Below, in pieces: positions 5,492-6,083 of a stretch of 6,083 bases of DNA (position 1 is its first letter; every line of letters starts with the position of its first letter). The stretch covers positions 1 through 6,083 of the forward strand of contig JARIAA010000026.1 of NCBI GenBank assembly GCA_029264635.1. The letters run 5' to 3'. Under the pieces are notes generated by a model, which saw only the letters and a list, made by a program, of their open reading frames with translations, was not told where the DNA came from and searched no databases. The position numbers were made by a program, and so were the translations under genes. This DNA is from Psychrobacter sp. GTDB lineage: Bacteria > Pseudomonadota > Gammaproteobacteria > Pseudomonadales > Moraxellaceae.

Positions 5492-5757
5492 GCAGTTGCT
5501 TCAGTACTTGCTAACGTCTTGTTGTAAGATTTTGCTAATGATGCAACGCGATCTGAAGGTTGTGCGCCTTTTTCGATCCACGCATTATACGCAGTCATAT
5601 TAAGACGTACCGCTTCTTCTGAATCTTTTGCTAACGGATTAAAAAAGCCAATATTTTCGATGTAGCGACCATCACGCGCGCGGCGTTGATCAGCAACTAC
5701 TACTTGATAAAACGGGCGTTTCTTGGCACCGCCCCGTGCTAAACGAATAACAACCAT
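5488..5757 (-). CDS. rpsP: 30S ribosomal protein S16
   Basis: S16 is an early-assembling protein of the small subunit body that binds 16S rRNA. The 89-residue product has the complete family pattern: MVVIRLARGGAKKRPFYQVV at 1-20, ADQRRARDGRYIENIGFFNP (22-41), and the helical second half with RLNMTAYNAWIEKGAQPSDRV (51-71) ending in a short Ala/Thr-rich tail. The usual length is 80-90. It is the first gene of the operon; the ATG at 5757 has a moderate purine-rich site (GAGAG, 5769-5765, 7 nt upstream) and sits about 33 nt below the likely transcription start. In frame after the stop there is a second stop two codons later (TAA GTA TGA). Confidence 0.98.
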   Translation of the reverse strand: MVVIRLARGGAKKRPFYQVVVADQRRARDGRYIENIGFFNPLAKDSEEAVRLNMTAYNAWIEKGAQPSDRVASLAKSYNKTLASTEATA

Positions 5758-5796
5758 GTGAATTCTCTCTTTCGCAGGTATACCAAAAAGGGCATA

Positions 5797-5825
5797 ATTA
5801 TATCATAGTCTTTAGTTTTTGAAAA
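5797..5825 (-). promoter_or_regulatory. Promoter of the rpsP-rimM-trmD-rplS operon
   Basis: On the minus strand a perfect -10 TATAAT (5802-5797) is preceded by TG one base away, making an extended -10, and by TTTTCA (5825-5820, 4 of 6) at the ideal 17-nt spacing. Transcription would begin near 5790, giving a leader of roughly 33 nt. This is the best promoter match in the window and fits a strongly expressed ribosomal operon. Confidence 0.78.
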
Positions 5826-6083
5826 CATTATCTATTTTTATTTATAATACCCTCTACTACTGCCCAAGGCGGGTATTGATTACCACTGCCAATTAGCGCG
5901 TTTCCTTAATCTGAATAGATAAAAATTAATAAAGACAAAAATAAGGACAAGTCCTAACTTTTTACTGGCTTGTAGCGCAATTTTTACTATTACACTATAC
6001 TTTAGAGAGTTTCACTTTAGTGAGCTTCAATATTAGCTAAGCTTATTTGTCTGCTGCATTAGCCAATCTCTTTAAGAGTATCT
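5826..6083. other. Region upstream of the operon without a recognisable gene
   Basis: I see no convincing coding frame on either strand up to the right edge. Small symmetries are present (AGGACAAGTCCT, 5944-5955; CTCTTTAAGAG, 6068-6078) without a clear role. A minus-strand frame enters from the edge and stops at 6043; its 12 visible codons include several that look rare for this genome, so I do not call it. Confidence 0.5.

Noticed and set aside
6043..6083. C-terminal end of an upstream minus-strand gene entering from the right edge (ending ...LANAADK)
   Set aside because: Only 12 codons are visible, and several (ATA, CTC, AGA) look poor for this genome. Too little sequence to support a gene.

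Overview
The window looks like ordinary chromosome from a gammaproteobacterium of the Moraxellaceae, most likely Psychrobacter or a close relative. That reading rests on the protein sequences, a moderately AT-rich composition (judged by eye, not computed) and the gene set; no database search was possible. Most of it is housekeeping sequence, with two poorly characterised genes in the middle.

Left part (1-2184, minus strand). The first 170 codons of uvrC, the nucleotide excision repair endonuclease subunit, run off the left edge. Upstream of it, and separated by a clear intrinsic terminator, is a gene for a 510-residue polytopic membrane protein that I place in the uncharacterised DUF3360 family. 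It has the look of a transporter.

Middle (2185-3219). A gap of about 400 bases without a convincing gene separates the divergent DUF3360 gene and a plus-strand gene for a 185-residue hotdog-fold protein of the DUF4442 (thioesterase-like) type. The latter ends in a strong intrinsic terminator that may also stop transcription arriving from the opposite strand.

Right part (3220-6083). The conserved rpsP-rimM-trmD-rplS operon lies on the minus strand and is read from right to left. It encodes ribosomal protein S16, the 30S maturation factor RimM, the tRNA m1G37 methyltransferase TrmD and ribosomal protein L19. A good extended -10 promoter precedes rpsP. All four products serve translation: two are structural ribosomal proteins, one matures the 30S head, and one modifies tRNA to hold the reading frame. 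The operon has unusually roomy intercistronic gaps (180, 77 and 132 nt) and ribosome binding sites of visibly different strength. The gaps hold the most curious sequence in the window: an inverted repeat that exactly brackets a 24-codon mini-frame after rpsP, a heptamer repeated three times at 14-nt steps, and a palindrome overlapping a possible internal promoter before rplS.

I found no mobile element, CRISPR array, tRNA, rRNA or defence-type cassette. Nothing here is clearly a new system; the findings are modest regulatory and family-level leads.
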